A stretch of DNA of 64,000 nucleotides from positions 52,811,214 through 52,875,213 of the forward strand of contig NC_030381.2 in assembly GCF_001625215.2 (NCBI RefSeq), given 5' to 3'. The notes under the pieces were generated by a model. It searched no databases. It saw nothing but the letters and a program-made list of their open reading frames with translations, and had not been told where the DNA came from. Source of the DNA: Daucus carota subsp. sativus (taxonomy: Eukaryota > Streptophyta > Magnoliopsida > Apiales > Apiaceae). The position numbers and the translations under genes are program-made. Each line of letters opens with the position of its first letter. Position 1 is the stretch's first letter. This document shows, one piece after another, positions 25,701 through 37,512 of the stretch.

Positions 25701-26990
25701 TAATATATCCAGTTGATCACTATTGAAATTCATGTTTATTGATGCAGATGCGATAATTTTTAATTTAAAATTTTTATTAAACCATTTTACTTTTATCTCG
25801 TCAAGTCGTCCTCTTCTAATTGTTGGATTTAACATGTTGATGCATCGATTAAAGTGGAAATTAACTGCCGAATTTTATCAGTTTTTATGTTTTGATGGCC
25901 TAAATTTTAAATTTGTATTAAGGTAATGAGATTGTTTTTATTCATCAAAGACGTGACTAAAAAAACTTTTTAAGAAAAAGTATTAGTTTATTTTAACGAA
26001 AAAAAACCCTTAACTATTTTTTTGAAATATAAATATAATGTCATCGTTATATTTATAATGCAGCTACTCATGGTTCATGTTTAAAACATGCAGACTGCAG
26101 CAGCAATGCAGTTGTTGGAAAGCTTTTGGGTAGTTGGGCCTCAACTTGCCAAATCTTTTCATCAAACAAAACAAAAAGATTTAGTACTGCCCATGTTGCA
26201 TATCTTGTTGGGCTAATCCAGGGCCACTTTTATTGACATTACACAAAGACCTGCACATGTATGATGTAACCATTAATCAAATCTTTTTCTTGAAGTAAAC
26301 TAATTTACACAAAATTTTCACAAAACATGTGAATATGACAGCAAAATATTTCCAAAAAATATAGTAAAAATAAAAAAATAATTCCGAAAAATAATCAGTA
26401 GATGTAAAAATTGACTCGACGTTCATTTTTTTTCCGACAAGATTCAAGTTACTAACATGTATAAAAGCTCATTAAAATACATTTATATATATATATATTT
26501 TTTTGCTAAATATGATTTATACTTATTTTATATTATATTATATGTCTTGTTTTGATTATTAAAAAATCATATCGATTAAATTTACTTTTTAGATATTTAA
26601 AATAAAAATGGTAAATTGTTTTTAATTATTAATCAAATTTTGATAGACATAACTATCTCATAGTTAAAGAAGACATCTAATATGAGATGAAGGGCTATTA
26701 ATTTGTCATATAAAATCATGCAGGTCAATGTAGAAAAATATAAATAAATATTTGTAATGAATTATTTTACTAAAATCAAAACTAGAAAATATAAAACTGC
26801 AGCTAATAATTTGTGGAGGGAGTGATAATATTGTTTTTGTCAAGCATTCTTTACCCAATATATCTCCAATATCCATTAATCGATACACAGATCTCTCATC
26901 CTCGCCAATTTGACCATCACCATATATACATACAAATCATTTATATCTATTTTTTATTTAATAAAGCAGAGCTAAAAAGGCTTGAAGATT
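22719..26990. other. Long gene-free AT-rich stretch
   Basis: Many stops in all frames. The longest frames (for example 25150-25344) show no domain. About 24200-24460 has AATCGG/GATTAAT-type sequence resembling the hAT element at 50906 but no definable ends. TA-rich microsatellite near 26487. The last few hundred bases must include the FTSH4 promoter. Confidence 0.5.
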
Positions 26991-27007
26991 GGATTTTTAT
27001 TGCAGCC

Positions 27008-30000
27008 ATGGCTCTTAGACGCCTTCTCTCTGAGGTCTGTTCATACCCAATTCAATCAAGAATGTTTTTTTAATTATTTCATGTATAAATACCCAGTTCT
27101 TGAAATTTTCAATTTTGTGATTTCTTGATTAAAATGAATTTTGTGTTAATTGTGATTTTGGGTTTCTTGATTTAACTTGTTTCGAATTGTTAAATGTGTG
27201 GGAGTGTACAATCTATGTTTATGCTGTTGTTTTGGGGGCTTTTGTTATGATTGCCTTCAATTTTTATTGAAATTGATGGATAATGCTGATTTTGTTAGGC
27301 TCATTTGTCATATATTGAGCAGTATGTGTGCAAAAAGGTGGAATCTTTGCAAATGATTTTTGGCTTGCTTCATTGATTTTGTTTGTGTTTTTGTTTTCAT
27401 GGTTGTTATGTTATCGATAGTTCTAGCTGTGCAATGTTCAGACTTAGTATTTGGATAAAGGAGGGGGTTACCGGGTTAGGATGTGCACATTTCCTTTCTT
27501 TGCATAAATGATTTTGCGCAGCTATTCGTGTAAAAGGCAGGAAGATGATCTGCTTTATTTCCTTGTAACAGGTTGCATACAAGCAATGTCACGTCAATCA
27601 GTTGACCAAATTGTTGGCTAACTCTTATCTCACTTCACGATATTTAGGTAATGCCGGAGGTATATACCTACCTTTATTTGTTAAATCTCGCGTTAATGTC
27701 TTCCTGTCAATTTCAATTTTGAGTTCCTAGTTCCTGCCACTTTAGACTACAGCATATTTGTAAAAACAAAATTATCACCTGATGGGAGTGGTATTCTCAT
27801 TTGGAACCTTGTTTAGCACTACTCACTATAGTAATAACATCATAAGTATAAGTTGAGAATCGTTAACTGTGGTAAATGAGCATGCTATGTCATTCATGAC
27901 TCTTAAAAAGGGAGGATTGGGAGTTTCTCTCTCTATACAAACACACATACCAGAGCTGATTTCTTTTTTATTCTATTGAGTGCCTATTTTCTAGCCTTCT
28001 TATGGCTTCGCATGATGATATAAATCTATCACATATGCTGTTTCTTATTGTAGATCTCTTATTTTATCTTTTCATTTAGATTGATGTACATTATTTCATT
28101 TATCTAGTTATTCCAGTTGGTAGCCGAGTTTAATAATCAGAAGTATGTACTGCTTATATTATTTAAACACAGAGGTCCTCTTTACAGCCTTCTATTTGAT
28201 CTCTGCCGAATTGTTATAACCTGTTCCCAAGATCTCATTACAGGATGCTCAGTCTGGAGCTCTAATGTCCTTCCTTTCTTGTTGTTCCGTAAATGAGAAA
28301 CAATGCTAAGAATTAAGTTCTGTTTTCCACCATATCGAGGTCCCTTGTAGGACAAGTAAAAAAGAAAATTAAAAAATCAAATTCCTAAGTAACAACAATA
28401 AAGGAGTTGTTAAATCTCCTAACCTATAGCAAGAAGAGAAAAAGTAAAATCTTCTAGAAAAGGGAAACAGAGGAAATACCACATAAAATGAAACATTTTG
28501 CAAGGAATTCCTACTTTAATGAAATAAATCCAAAGCAATTTCATAGTAATATTTGTACAATTTTTTGAATTTTACCATGGCCTGCCTCTGCAGCAAATGG
28601 TCTTTCGATTACCCCTCACAGGTTCCAGTCAAGTTATGTTGGACGATTGGGTCGCAGAGTACAAGATTTAGAAGGATCAAGTGATGTTGCATATCTTAAA
28701 GAGCTTTATCATCGAAATGATCCGGAGGCAGTCATAAGATTGTTTGAGAGTCATCCTTCATTGCAGACCAACCAGGATGCACTTTCAGAATATGTCAAGG
28801 CATTGGTTAAAGTTGATAGGTTGGATGATAGCGAGTTGCTCAAGACATTGCAAAGAGGTGAGTTATTTACTGGAACTGAAGCAGGTTTATACTTTATCAA
28901 ACTTATCAGTCAGAGTGGACTAGGAGGACTAAAATTGGCTTCTTTTTTTGGCTAGCCTAACAATTCCATATTTGTCAGGAAAACTTTCAACTTCTTACTT
29001 CTGTCTGAAAATGCTGTTAAGCAATAAGAAGCACAACGGTTTTGTAAGTGGGCAAATTTAGTTGCCATAACACAAAAAATTGAGCTAGAGTTTCGAAAGT
29101 TGTCTGTGACTGAAGGTGAAGTCAAATAGGAATAATTGCTAAAGGTTGTTGAATAGCTAACTAAATTTGAGTTCTGTACATATTGAATCTTCTGCTTTTG
29201 AAGTTTAAGGACTTTGCATCGAGTTTAGTGTCTTCGTTTGACTCATCAGATATCTCTTAAGCAAACAAAAGTGTTGCACAGGTATTTCTGGTACTGGCTT
29301 CAATAGAACAATGGATGAAAGTATTGGTGGTCGTGCAGCTATGAGAAATGTGGGAAAAGCTTCGAAAGATGGTGTCCTAGGAACTGCTGGTACTCCTATA
29401 CATATGGTGACTACGGAAGGAGGACATTTTAAAGAACAACTCTGGCGTACTTTCCGAACCCTAGGCTTAGCCTTTCTCTTGATTTCAGGCATTGGGGCAC
29501 TAATCGAGGATAGAGGAATAAGTAAAGGTATTACTAATTTTCATTTCCCTTTGCTGTTTTAGTAAATTTCCTCTGGCACAATCGTCATTAGATGATGTAA
29601 TGCCTTTTATATTTTCCCTTTTGTTTTACTGATGTTTGCTCTTTTCAGGAATGGGTGGTCTTAATGAAGAGGTACAACCCATTATGGAATCCAAAACAAA
29701 ATTCAATGATGTAAAAGGTGTCGATGAAGCAAAAGCGGAGCTAGAAGAGATTGTTCACTACCTTCGAGATCCTAAGGTATTCATCTTACTTATTTAGTTA
29801 CTCTTTGACGTCTCACTAATTATAGGTTCTGTTTGGTTAATAGTTTAATACATGCATATGTACTCTATTAAATTTATTTCTGCAGCACTCTTGTTCAGTT
29901 TTCCTTTATTTGTAAATTTGCAAGTGTTTAAGCCACTATGATAGTTTAGAAGTACATCTTACCCTCTCGTTGGTTCAGCGCTTTACTCATCTTGGTGGAA

Positions 30001-30044
30001 AACTGCCCAAAGGAGTTCTGCTTGTTGGTCCTCCTGGCACTGGA

Positions 30045-30082
<38 letters not shown>

Positions 30083-31922
30083 GGTACCTTTCTTCTCATG
30101 CAGTGGCAGTGAGTTTGAAGAGATGTTTGTTGGTGTTGGAGCCCGACGAGTGAGAGATCTATTTGCTGCCGGAAAGAAGCGCTCACCTTGCATAATATTC
30201 ATTGATGAAATAGATGCCATAGGAGGCCGGCGCAATCCCAAAGACCAACAGTACATGAGAATGACTTTAAATCAGCTGCTTGTTGAACTTGATGGATTCA
30301 AACAAAATGAAGGAGTTATTGTGGTTGCGGCAACTAACTTCCCTGAATCTTTGGACAAGGCATTGGTGAGACCGGGACGGTTTGATCGTCATATTGTTGT
30401 CCCAAATCCAGATGTTGAAGGGCGGAGACAGATCATGGAATCTCACATGTCTAAGGTACTAGTGGTGAATATCTACATTTCCTTTGCAATAATTAATATA
30501 GTTCTGAGGTTGCTTCTGAATTGATCTTCATACTTCTTCTTTCTTTATCATCATAGAAGCTGGAAATATGGAATATACTTTGTTGATTGAACTGTATGTG
30601 TAGGAAGAGATACACTATATGTCGTGTTTTGTTTTACATGAGCTTGGATTTAGCGCCTTAAACATAGTATTTTACACTGCAATAATTGATTTTGTTTTGG
30701 TTATTTAATTAGAATTTCTTATTCTATATCTTTGCTTGTATATAAGAAAGCTCCAATTCCATATTTCAGATTTTTTTGCAAAATTTAGACATGACAGCAA
30801 TACTTATCTTGGCTTGATGTCGATGGCATCAGATTTGCTTAAAATAATGTTCATTTGTTCATGTCCTACCCCAAATGCATGTTCCCAAATGTAGACTGAT
30901 GTTTTTAGAAAACCATGTACACAATGACTTTTGCCTGCAATTCACAGAAGTGGTTGATCTACAATATTTCTAATTATATTTGATAAAAAATTAATTGACA
31001 GGTTCTAAAAGGAGATGATGTTGATCTGATGATTATTGCTAGAGGAACGCCTGGATTCTCTGGTGCTGATCTAGCAAATTTGGTTAACGTTGCAGCTGTG
31101 AAGGCTGCAATGGATGGTGCCAAAGCTGTGAGCATGGCTGATTTAGAATATGCCAAGGACAAGATAATGATGGGCAGTGAGCGCAGATCAGCTGTTATAT
31201 CAGAAGAATCGAGAAAGCTGACAGCTTTCCATGAGAGTGGCCATGCTCTGGTGGCAATCCATACTGATGGTGCCCTTCCGGTCCACAAGGCAACAATTGT
31301 TCCACGTGGCATGTCTCTCGGCATGGTTGCTCAATTACCCGACAAAGATGAAACGAGTATTTCTCGTAAGCAAATGCTTGCTCGGTTAGATATTTGCATG
31401 GGCGGTCGAGTTGCAGAAGAGCTTATTTTTGGAGAGAATGAAGTCACTTCAGGTGCATCATCTGATCTCCAGCAAGCAACTAATCTTGCCAGATCAATGG
31501 TTACAAAATATGGCATGAGTAAGCAAGTTGGAGTTGTTACTCACAACTATGATGATGAGGGGAAGAGTATGAGCACCGAGACAAGGCTTCTCATAGAAAA
31601 AGAAGTAAGAGAATTGTTGGAAAGGGCATATAATAATGCTAAGGCCATTCTTACAACCCACCAAAAGGAGCACCATGCACTTGCTAATGCATTACTTGAA
31701 CATGAGACACTTAGTGGTAGTCAAATTACAGCCTTACTTGATAAACTCAAGTCTGATCAGCAACAGAAGCTTGTTTCAACTCAAAGCACGTCACAGTCCA
31801 ACCCAGTTCCTCCATCAGGACCATCTGCTGCAGCATCTGCAGCAGCAGCGGCCGCCGCTGCAGCAGCTGCAGCTGCAAGTGCCGCGGCCAAAGCAAAAGG
31901 AGTTGCTCCCGTTGGGTCCTAG
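27008..31922 (+). CDS. FTSH4: Mitochondrial i-AAA protease FTSH4
   Basis: ATP-driven zinc metalloprotease of the mitochondrial inner membrane, active side facing the intermembrane space, which clears damaged membrane proteins. Exons 27008-27034, 27572-27659, 28594-28857, 29282-29527, 29649-29776, 29979-30455 and 31002-31922 give 716 residues, almost the length of the Arabidopsis protein. An N-terminal targeting region begins MALRRLLSE; the single membrane span is about 184-201 ([15 protein letters not shown]). Walker A is GPPGTGKT (268-275), Walker B IIFIDEID, second region of homology [18 protein letters not shown], zinc site HESGH (487-491). The tail has a poly-alanine run before a short end (GVAPVGS), as in FTSH4 homologues. 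The donor of exon 2 could instead be at 27647, changing four residues. All catalytic residues are intact. Convergent with the gene at 35100. Confidence 0.95.
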
Positions 31923-32802
31923 TTGCTGCTTGAATATTACAGGTATTTATTTCCCATCAGAGAAGCCATTGAAGTTTCATTTGCAGCTCCGCTGAAATCC
32001 TATTTGTATATCAGCACTGAGTGTAGAAGTCAATATGTAGATTAAGCGGAAGAAGTTCATGTCAAAAATTAGTGGTTAAGTCTGTTATACTAATTTCTTA
32101 ACCCTTTGCCCTTTGGTCTTATTTAGCCTTACTGTTGATGATAATAAGTTTTGAGTAGCTACACCCATCACCACCTTATTTTTTTTGTTTTGCTTTTGCC
32201 CTTGTTTCTCTTGAGGCCTGGAGACACATTGTAAAGCTATGAGTTAGGAGGCCCTCAGTGTTGTATTATACATACCCATACTGCAAAATTGTAGAATTGT
32301 AATACTATAAGATTACAATAAGAGGTATAAGAGTTGCAATTTCGTAATTTGTGTTGTGTTTATTAATTGTTGATTAGTCTTTTGACATGGCCCTTGACCA
32401 CTGAATCTTTTATATGCTTGATGAAGTTTTCTGTGGTTCTTAGTGAATCACCCCAAATTTATAATACAAATTTTATTCCATTTTCCCCTTATTTCATTTC
32501 ATCTGAGTGAACACAGTCTAAAGGTTTCCTTCAGCCGATCTTTCCTTTCTAAAAGGGAAATGAAAAGTGTTGTTATGTAAACATAACAAGTGTATACTAG
32601 TCGTTAAGACAGACTCCGAGGGGAGGTTAAGATGTATGCAGTCCCTACGTCCCTCGAGTCGAGACTCGAGAGGCTGTTTCCTGCAGGTAATATTTTGCGA
32701 TACATAAAACTCACTGAAGTCATATACTGTTACAAGTAATATGTTTACGTATTGGGAAATCTTTGGCATGTATGCCACTGTCTGCAACACCATGGCAGAC
32801 AG
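31923..32802. other. Shared 3' region of FTSH4 and the MATH-Exo70 gene
   Basis: An 880-base gap between two convergent stop codons, so it must hold both 3' untranslated regions and polyadenylation sites. AATAAG/ATAAT-type AT-rich signals lie around 32140-32330. A SINE-like fragment is inside. Overlapping transcripts are possible. Confidence 0.5.
32590..32690. mobile_element. SINE-like fragment
   Basis: CTCCGAGGGGAGGTTAAGAT, GTATGCAGTCCCTACGTCCC and GAGAGGCTGTTTCC follow each other as in the 3' part of tRNA-derived plant SINEs. CCTCGAGTCGAGACTCGAG inside forms a short palindrome. No A/B boxes are seen. Recognised from memory of the family, not by alignment. Confidence 0.4.
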
Positions 32803-35100
32803 TCAGTGTTCTGAAAACAATTTTTTCACTTTATCCTCGAGGTCCTCTGATGAGTACTTGATGTATCTCTCTTTGCCTCTTTCACTCTGTACACGGCTGC
32901 CGTATTTCTCTAAAAACGCTTTATAAACCGGGAGCAGTTTACTGAGTATCAACTTCTGAAGCTCCTCTCGCAGGCCAACGTCCAGCACAAGCCGTGTTGA
33001 TTGCATCTGGCAAACCTCTTCAAATGTCGAATTGAAAGTCTTGAACCTATCTTTCAGAGAGTTCTTTGAAATCCCATTGTAAAATGGGAACTTATTACTC
33101 AATCCATCATCTCTTAAACAATACAAAACCCTGTGCCAGATGGATGAGTAATAGTCCTGTGCTGCCTGCAAGACCTCTTTGCGCAACTTTGACAGATACT
33201 CCTTCCCAATCATCTCCACAAGCTCCGGAGACCCTTTGACAGTCTTGATTATGTAAGTCACATTGTTCATAATGAACAGATAGCGCAATGCTGAATCTTC
33301 ATACACTTTAGACTTACTCATCAAATTGATCTTCAGGCTCATCATGATCCAGATCATGTGAAGATTTGACGAGGTTCTATCTGAAGCTTCCAGAAATTGT
33401 TCGTCTGCCTGATTCCCCAAACTTTTAGTTGGCCGAGATGTAATTATGTCTGTCACCGATTCCTTGTACTGTGAAAGTCTTGTAACATAATTCATCGCGT
33501 ATTCTGTCAAAGAGTGAATTGTGCCATCTGGGGGTGGAGAGTTTGATTGCTCATTGAGCACAGTGTCTTCAAAGCTGGAAAACAGTTTCCTTACCAGAGT
33601 TGCAAGGCTAGTAATAGTATTACTGGCACCCTGACATATATTTTCCGATGCCACGGTGTAGAACATTTTTTGAATCTCAGGCAGGATAACATCCAGAGCC
33701 TTGTACAGATCCAAAACAGCAAATAGTTTCCGAAATGATGTGATAAAACTTACAGCATCCGCGAAATTGTTGAGCTCAACTGCAACATGCTCGACTATAG
33801 CCAGGAAACAAGTGTCGTATGAGACTGCTCTGACACCATCAAATATCTGCTCATAGTATTGCCTCTCCCCGGGGAAGATACTGTGGTAACATTTCTGGGC
33901 TACCTGTATCCATAACTTGATTTTTGCAGCAAACTCTTCGACGTCAAGACCTTGTAAGTCATTGACACTCCATCTCCCGATGCTAAACCTCAAAAACCTT
34001 GCATCCACGACTGATTTCCTTGATATTCTGTACACCTCAATGCAGTCGCCAAGACATCCTCCTTTGTTAAGCCTCTGTACTATACTACAGAGGCGATAAA
34101 CTTGCTCTTGGGAGAGCTCATGATGGCTGGCATGATGGCCACCCTGTTGTTCATAGCCATAACTGCTAGTCATGGAACTAGAGTCCAGAGTGGAACTCAA
34201 AGTATCAGACTGGTTCACACTGGTTGAGCAGTCTAATATTCCCTGAAACACCAGCTGCAGCGTTTTCATAGCGCGTGTTCCATGAGCCTCATAATCAGAG
34301 ACCTGACCCGTCTTGATTGATTGCTGAATCTCATCAACTGCATTCAAGTAATGATCAAATTTGGCGCGGTCTGCATCATTCACAAGTCCTTGTAGCTGCG
34401 CAGGAGCTCCAAATTCTATTATTACTCTTGCTGCAGACTCCAAATCTAAAAACTTAGTATCCTCGCAGGATTCCATCATTACAGCCTGATCCATATCAGA
34501 TATGCAACTAACTGGAGCCTGTTCAATTTCCTTATCTGTGCAAGAAGCTAGAACTCCAACCACACAATTTACCACGAGGCAATCGTCTTTTAAATAGCCC
34601 AATTTCTTCAAATGTTTCTTCTTGATGTACTGGCCAAATCCCCACTGGCTCCCACGGCGTCTCATCAAGAAAGGCTGCTTCTCCTGCAACCTCCCAAACT
34701 GAGTCTGAATTTTATGCTTACCATTCCCACTCTGATCAACAAGCATTAGCTCAAAAACCGCGTTCACATCAGTCTCTTCACTCTCCAATCTTATGTATAA
34801 AGACACGTAATCTATGTACTGATCCTTCTTGCCACTGGGGTACAGAGCAATTGCCCATTCATATCCCCCTGCTGTGAAAGTATCCGAGACCAAGTACTTG
34901 CCAACTTCAAACCCTTCTCTACGCGAGTAGCGATCAAATCTGAATGTATGGGAGCCAGTGAGTAGATCATCTACAGAGAAACCTGGAGCAGTGTTTTTAG
35001 ATGAGCTTGAAGCGATTTCTTGATAGTCTTGATCCGTTGTGTCGGTAGACATGGATGTGAATTGCGGTTTTATTGCAGGTGGTGGAAGAAATGTAGACAT
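32803..35100 (-). CDS. MATH-Exo70 fusion protein
   Basis: One uninterrupted frame of 765 residues. Residues about 40-186 are a MATH domain of the plant BPM (MATH-BTB) kind: GSHTFRF, GKYLVSDTFTAGGYEWAI, YVSLYIRL, ELMLVDQSGNGKHKI, RGSQWGF and GYLKDDCLVVNCVVGV, all in the usual order. In BPM proteins a BTB domain follows; here none does. Instead residues about 214-765 are Exo70: CLGDCIEVYRISRKSVVDA, FPGERQYY, LLDLYKAL-type helix, SSIWHRVLYCL and a C-terminal YIKYSSEDLEDKV. The Exo70 half is collinear with the copies at 60486 and 57639. BPM MATH domains select substrates for CUL3 ligases; Exo70 tethers vesicles at the plasma membrane. A function for the fusion is unknown. The start is the first Met; Met17 is a possible alternative. 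Confidence 0.9.
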   Translation of the reverse strand: MSTFLPPPAIKPQFTSMSTDTTDQDYQEIASSSSKNTAPGFSVDDLLTGSHTFRFDRYSRREGFEVGKYLVSDTFTAGGYEWAIALYPSGKKDQYIDYVSLYIRLESEETDVNAVFELMLVDQSGNGKHKIQTQFGRLQEKQPFLMRRRGSQWGFGQYIKKKHLKKLGYLKDDCLVVNCVVGVLASCTDKEIEQAPVSCISDMDQAVMMESCEDTKFLDLESAARVIIEFGAPAQLQGLVNDADRAKFDHYLNAVDEIQQSIKTGQVSDYEAHGTRAMKTLQLVFQGILDCSTSVNQSDTLSSTLDSSSMTSSYGYEQQGGHHASHHELSQEQVYRLCSIVQRLNKGGCLGDCIEVYRISRKSVVDARFLRFSIGRWSVNDLQGLDVEEFAAKIKLWIQVAQKCYHSIFPGERQYYEQIFDGVRAVSYDTCFLAIVEHVAVELNNFADAVSFITSFRKLFAVLDLYKALDVILPEIQKMFYTVASENICQGASNTITSLATLVRKLFSSFEDTVLNEQSNSPPPDGTIHSLTEYAMNYVTRLSQYKESVTDIITSRPTKSLGNQADEQFLEASDRTSSNLHMIWIMMSLKINLMSKSKVYEDSALRYLFIMNNVTYIIKTVKGSPELVEMIGKEYLSKLRKEVLQAAQDYYSSIWHRVLYCLRDDGLSNKFPFYNGISKNSLKDRFKTFNSTFEEVCQMQSTRLVLDVGLREELQKLILSKLLPVYKAFLEKYGSRVQSERGKERYIKYSSEDLEDKVKKLFSEH

Positions 35101-36372
35101 TAATATGGTTTAACAATTTGATGATGAAGATGTTAAGAAAGAAACATGGATGGATTCAAGGATGAAGGTAGCAGATACAGTTTTATTGGATGAGATAGTG
35201 AAAGTGGGAGCCATTGACTTGCTGTCTTGAGTCTTCCTGTCCAATTTCCAGGCTCCTTCGTTTTTTGTGTGCTCAACCGCGTTCAGTTTTTATAAATTTC
35301 CCCTTTCTATTTAAATGCAATCTACATTTCATTTCAAACGATGGATTTAATTTGAAATTATCATATTTAAATTATAAGTTGAATGTTTTTAATTTCAAAT
35401 AGAATTCAAATCCGAATTCTTTTGATTATACAAATATGTTATTTAATCAAATTCAGAAATTAAATTCAAATTCCGACTCAACATGAGAATTAGTCCAGGC
35501 CGCAATAGGAGAGTTTTTAATTTTTAATTAAGTTCTAGCTTAATATCAGGAACATAGTTATATCCACCTCTTATATATATTCGGAGGTTTTCATTTTTAC
35601 CAAGCTATATACACAAATCAGAGTATACATGGTTAATGTTCAACTATTAATTCTCTATTTTATTTCTCCAAAAGTTTAAAATTCAACCGGATGAACATGT
35701 TCGGTATAAATAAGAGACTAATCTCCCTTCCTCAGCAAACATAAGACACTGATGACCCTTAACAAACATCACCAAAGACAATGACGATAAATATGATGAA
35801 CTTGGATTCATATATAAACTTTTCCAAATGTGATACCATTACAATACAAGAACATAAATATTAAATTTTCTCCGATATTTCATTCATGAAATGATTGAAT
35901 AACAGAAAGAGATGTAAAATAAATATTGGTATACATTCAAATGATTGCAACACACTATAGTACTCTGCAATACAGTCAAACAACTAAGGCATGAGTTGAC
36001 ATATATAACTGATGATCATGATATCAAAGTTCATACTTCTCATCTTTGTTATATGCCATTCAAATTACATGAATCTGGTGACAGTTTCAATTTCGGGGTA
36101 ACTTTCTTCCCCCAACTCCTAAATTAACTACTCTACTAATACTCTGTTATTATAAATAATAAAGATTATAAAATTTATAAAAAAAAACAATTTATTCATA
36201 TACTGAAATCGCAAGTAATACCTATGTAACCATATGTATTCATGAAAAACTTGATTCAAAAACAAACATAGCTAATTAGTTTTACACAAGACTCTCAGGC
36301 AAACTTGACACATACTAAGAACAAATGCGCAAAAACAATCCACAGTAATGCCAGCTCGCCAATTGAATTATC
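35101..36372. other. Intergenic region between MATH-Exo70 and F-box 1
   Basis: 35101-35220 is the leader and promoter side of the MATH-Exo70 gene (minus strand). About 35850-36150 is the 3' flank of F-box 1 and is nearly repeated at 40900-41150, from ACATATATAACTGATGATCA on. No other gene seen. Confidence 0.6.
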
Positions 36373-37452
36373 TTAGAAGCTCAAATCCTTGAAATCTTTG
36401 GGTGAAACAAGGGTCTCGGTGTACTTGACAACTGAATCCAACATTCCAACAGGCGCGGGTGAAAGAAGCTTCTTGGCATCTTTCTTTTTGTAGTCATAAA
36501 AGATTTTTTCACCATCACTTTTCACTACAAATTCCCCATCACCCAGATAAAGAAAAACCCAATCGATCTTCATACAAGCCCCAATATTGAACTTTTTAGT
36601 CCAACACACTCTGTCCTCACAAACATTATCCAACGTCCACAGACTAAGAACCAATCCATCGACGGACTCAAAGATCATTGCAGCCGAGCCTTCAAAATCC
36701 AAAACATTTGATTTTGAACGCTGCACGTGGTCGGGAACCGGATAGGGATATACCTTAAACACCTCTTTTTCCAAATCGAATGATAGCAACTCATTAGTAC
36801 CTTCAAAATATGATACCTCTGTTTTGAGATCATGAACACATTTTGAATGTAAGCGAACTTCAATGTTCTTTAGGTTTTCAGGAACATGGATCTCTTTGAA
36901 ACAGCCAGTTCTCGAAGAATACAAATCGGCTATTAGTTCATAGGAAATGTCCTCCCCTTCATCAGGAAGGAAATAAATATATATGAGACAAACTGTAAGC
37001 CTAAGAACCTTGTAGTCATTGCAAGCAGGATCAAACACGAACCCGAAATCACTTACATACTCAGCAGCTTCTCGTGCTTTCGGGGCAGCAATTCTTTTCA
37101 TCTGCTTGGTCGATGGATTCCAGAAGTATATGACATTACCATATTTTTCCGTAAGACAAACAAGACCATTACAAGAACAGATCCAACGAACCTTGCCATT
37201 GCATTGTGGTGGAACGTTGAGTTTGACAGATTCTTGGCGAGTATCGACGTAGAGATTATCGAAATCTTTGTCAAGAAGGCTTAGGGTGGCTTGTTTATTC
37301 TGAGAATTGGTGAGAACAGCATTGTTGAATTGTGGGTCGGATATGATGGATCGCCATGACTTGCAAACGGAACGGAACCGTAGGAGTGAGATTACGGGTA
37401 AATATGAAAGTATTTCGAAGATCAGTTCTTGAGAAAGATAATACCGACTCAT
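36373..37452 (-). CDS. F-box protein with F-box-associated domain, copy 1
   Basis: Single exon, 359 residues. Substrate-receptor subunit of SCF ubiquitin ligases by family. The F-box occupies residues about 3-45 (LSQELIFEILSYLPVISLLR, then FRSVCKSWRSIISDPQF). An F-box-associated (FBA) region follows, with the typical SCNGLVCL and FWNPSTKQMK motifs, GFVFDPACNDYKVLRL, and a beta-rich repeat region to the end. This resembles the large CPR1-like F-box/kelch family. Its tandem paralogue at 42844 agrees over the full length, including both ends. The start is the Met before SRYYLSQE, which is shared by both copies; upstream sequence in copy 1 is out of frame. Confidence 0.9.
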   Translation of the reverse strand: MSRYYLSQELIFEILSYLPVISLLRFRSVCKSWRSIISDPQFNNAVLTNSQNKQATLSLLDKDFDNLYVDTRQESVKLNVPPQCNGKVRWICSCNGLVCLTEKYGNVIYFWNPSTKQMKRIAAPKAREAAEYVSDFGFVFDPACNDYKVLRLTVCLIYIYFLPDEGEDISYELIADLYSSRTGCFKEIHVPENLKNIEVRLHSKCVHDLKTEVSYFEGTNELLSFDLEKEVFKVYPYPVPDHVQRSKSNVLDFEGSAAMIFESVDGLVLSLWTLDNVCEDRVCWTKKFNIGACMKIDWVFLYLGDGEFVVKSDGEKIFYDYKKKDAKKLLSPAPVGMLDSVVKYTETLVSPKDFKDLSF

Positions 37453-37512
37453 TTTTCCCGTTGATGATCAGCCAAATGGTGAATGAAGCTTGAATCAACC
37501 GATACACTTTGT

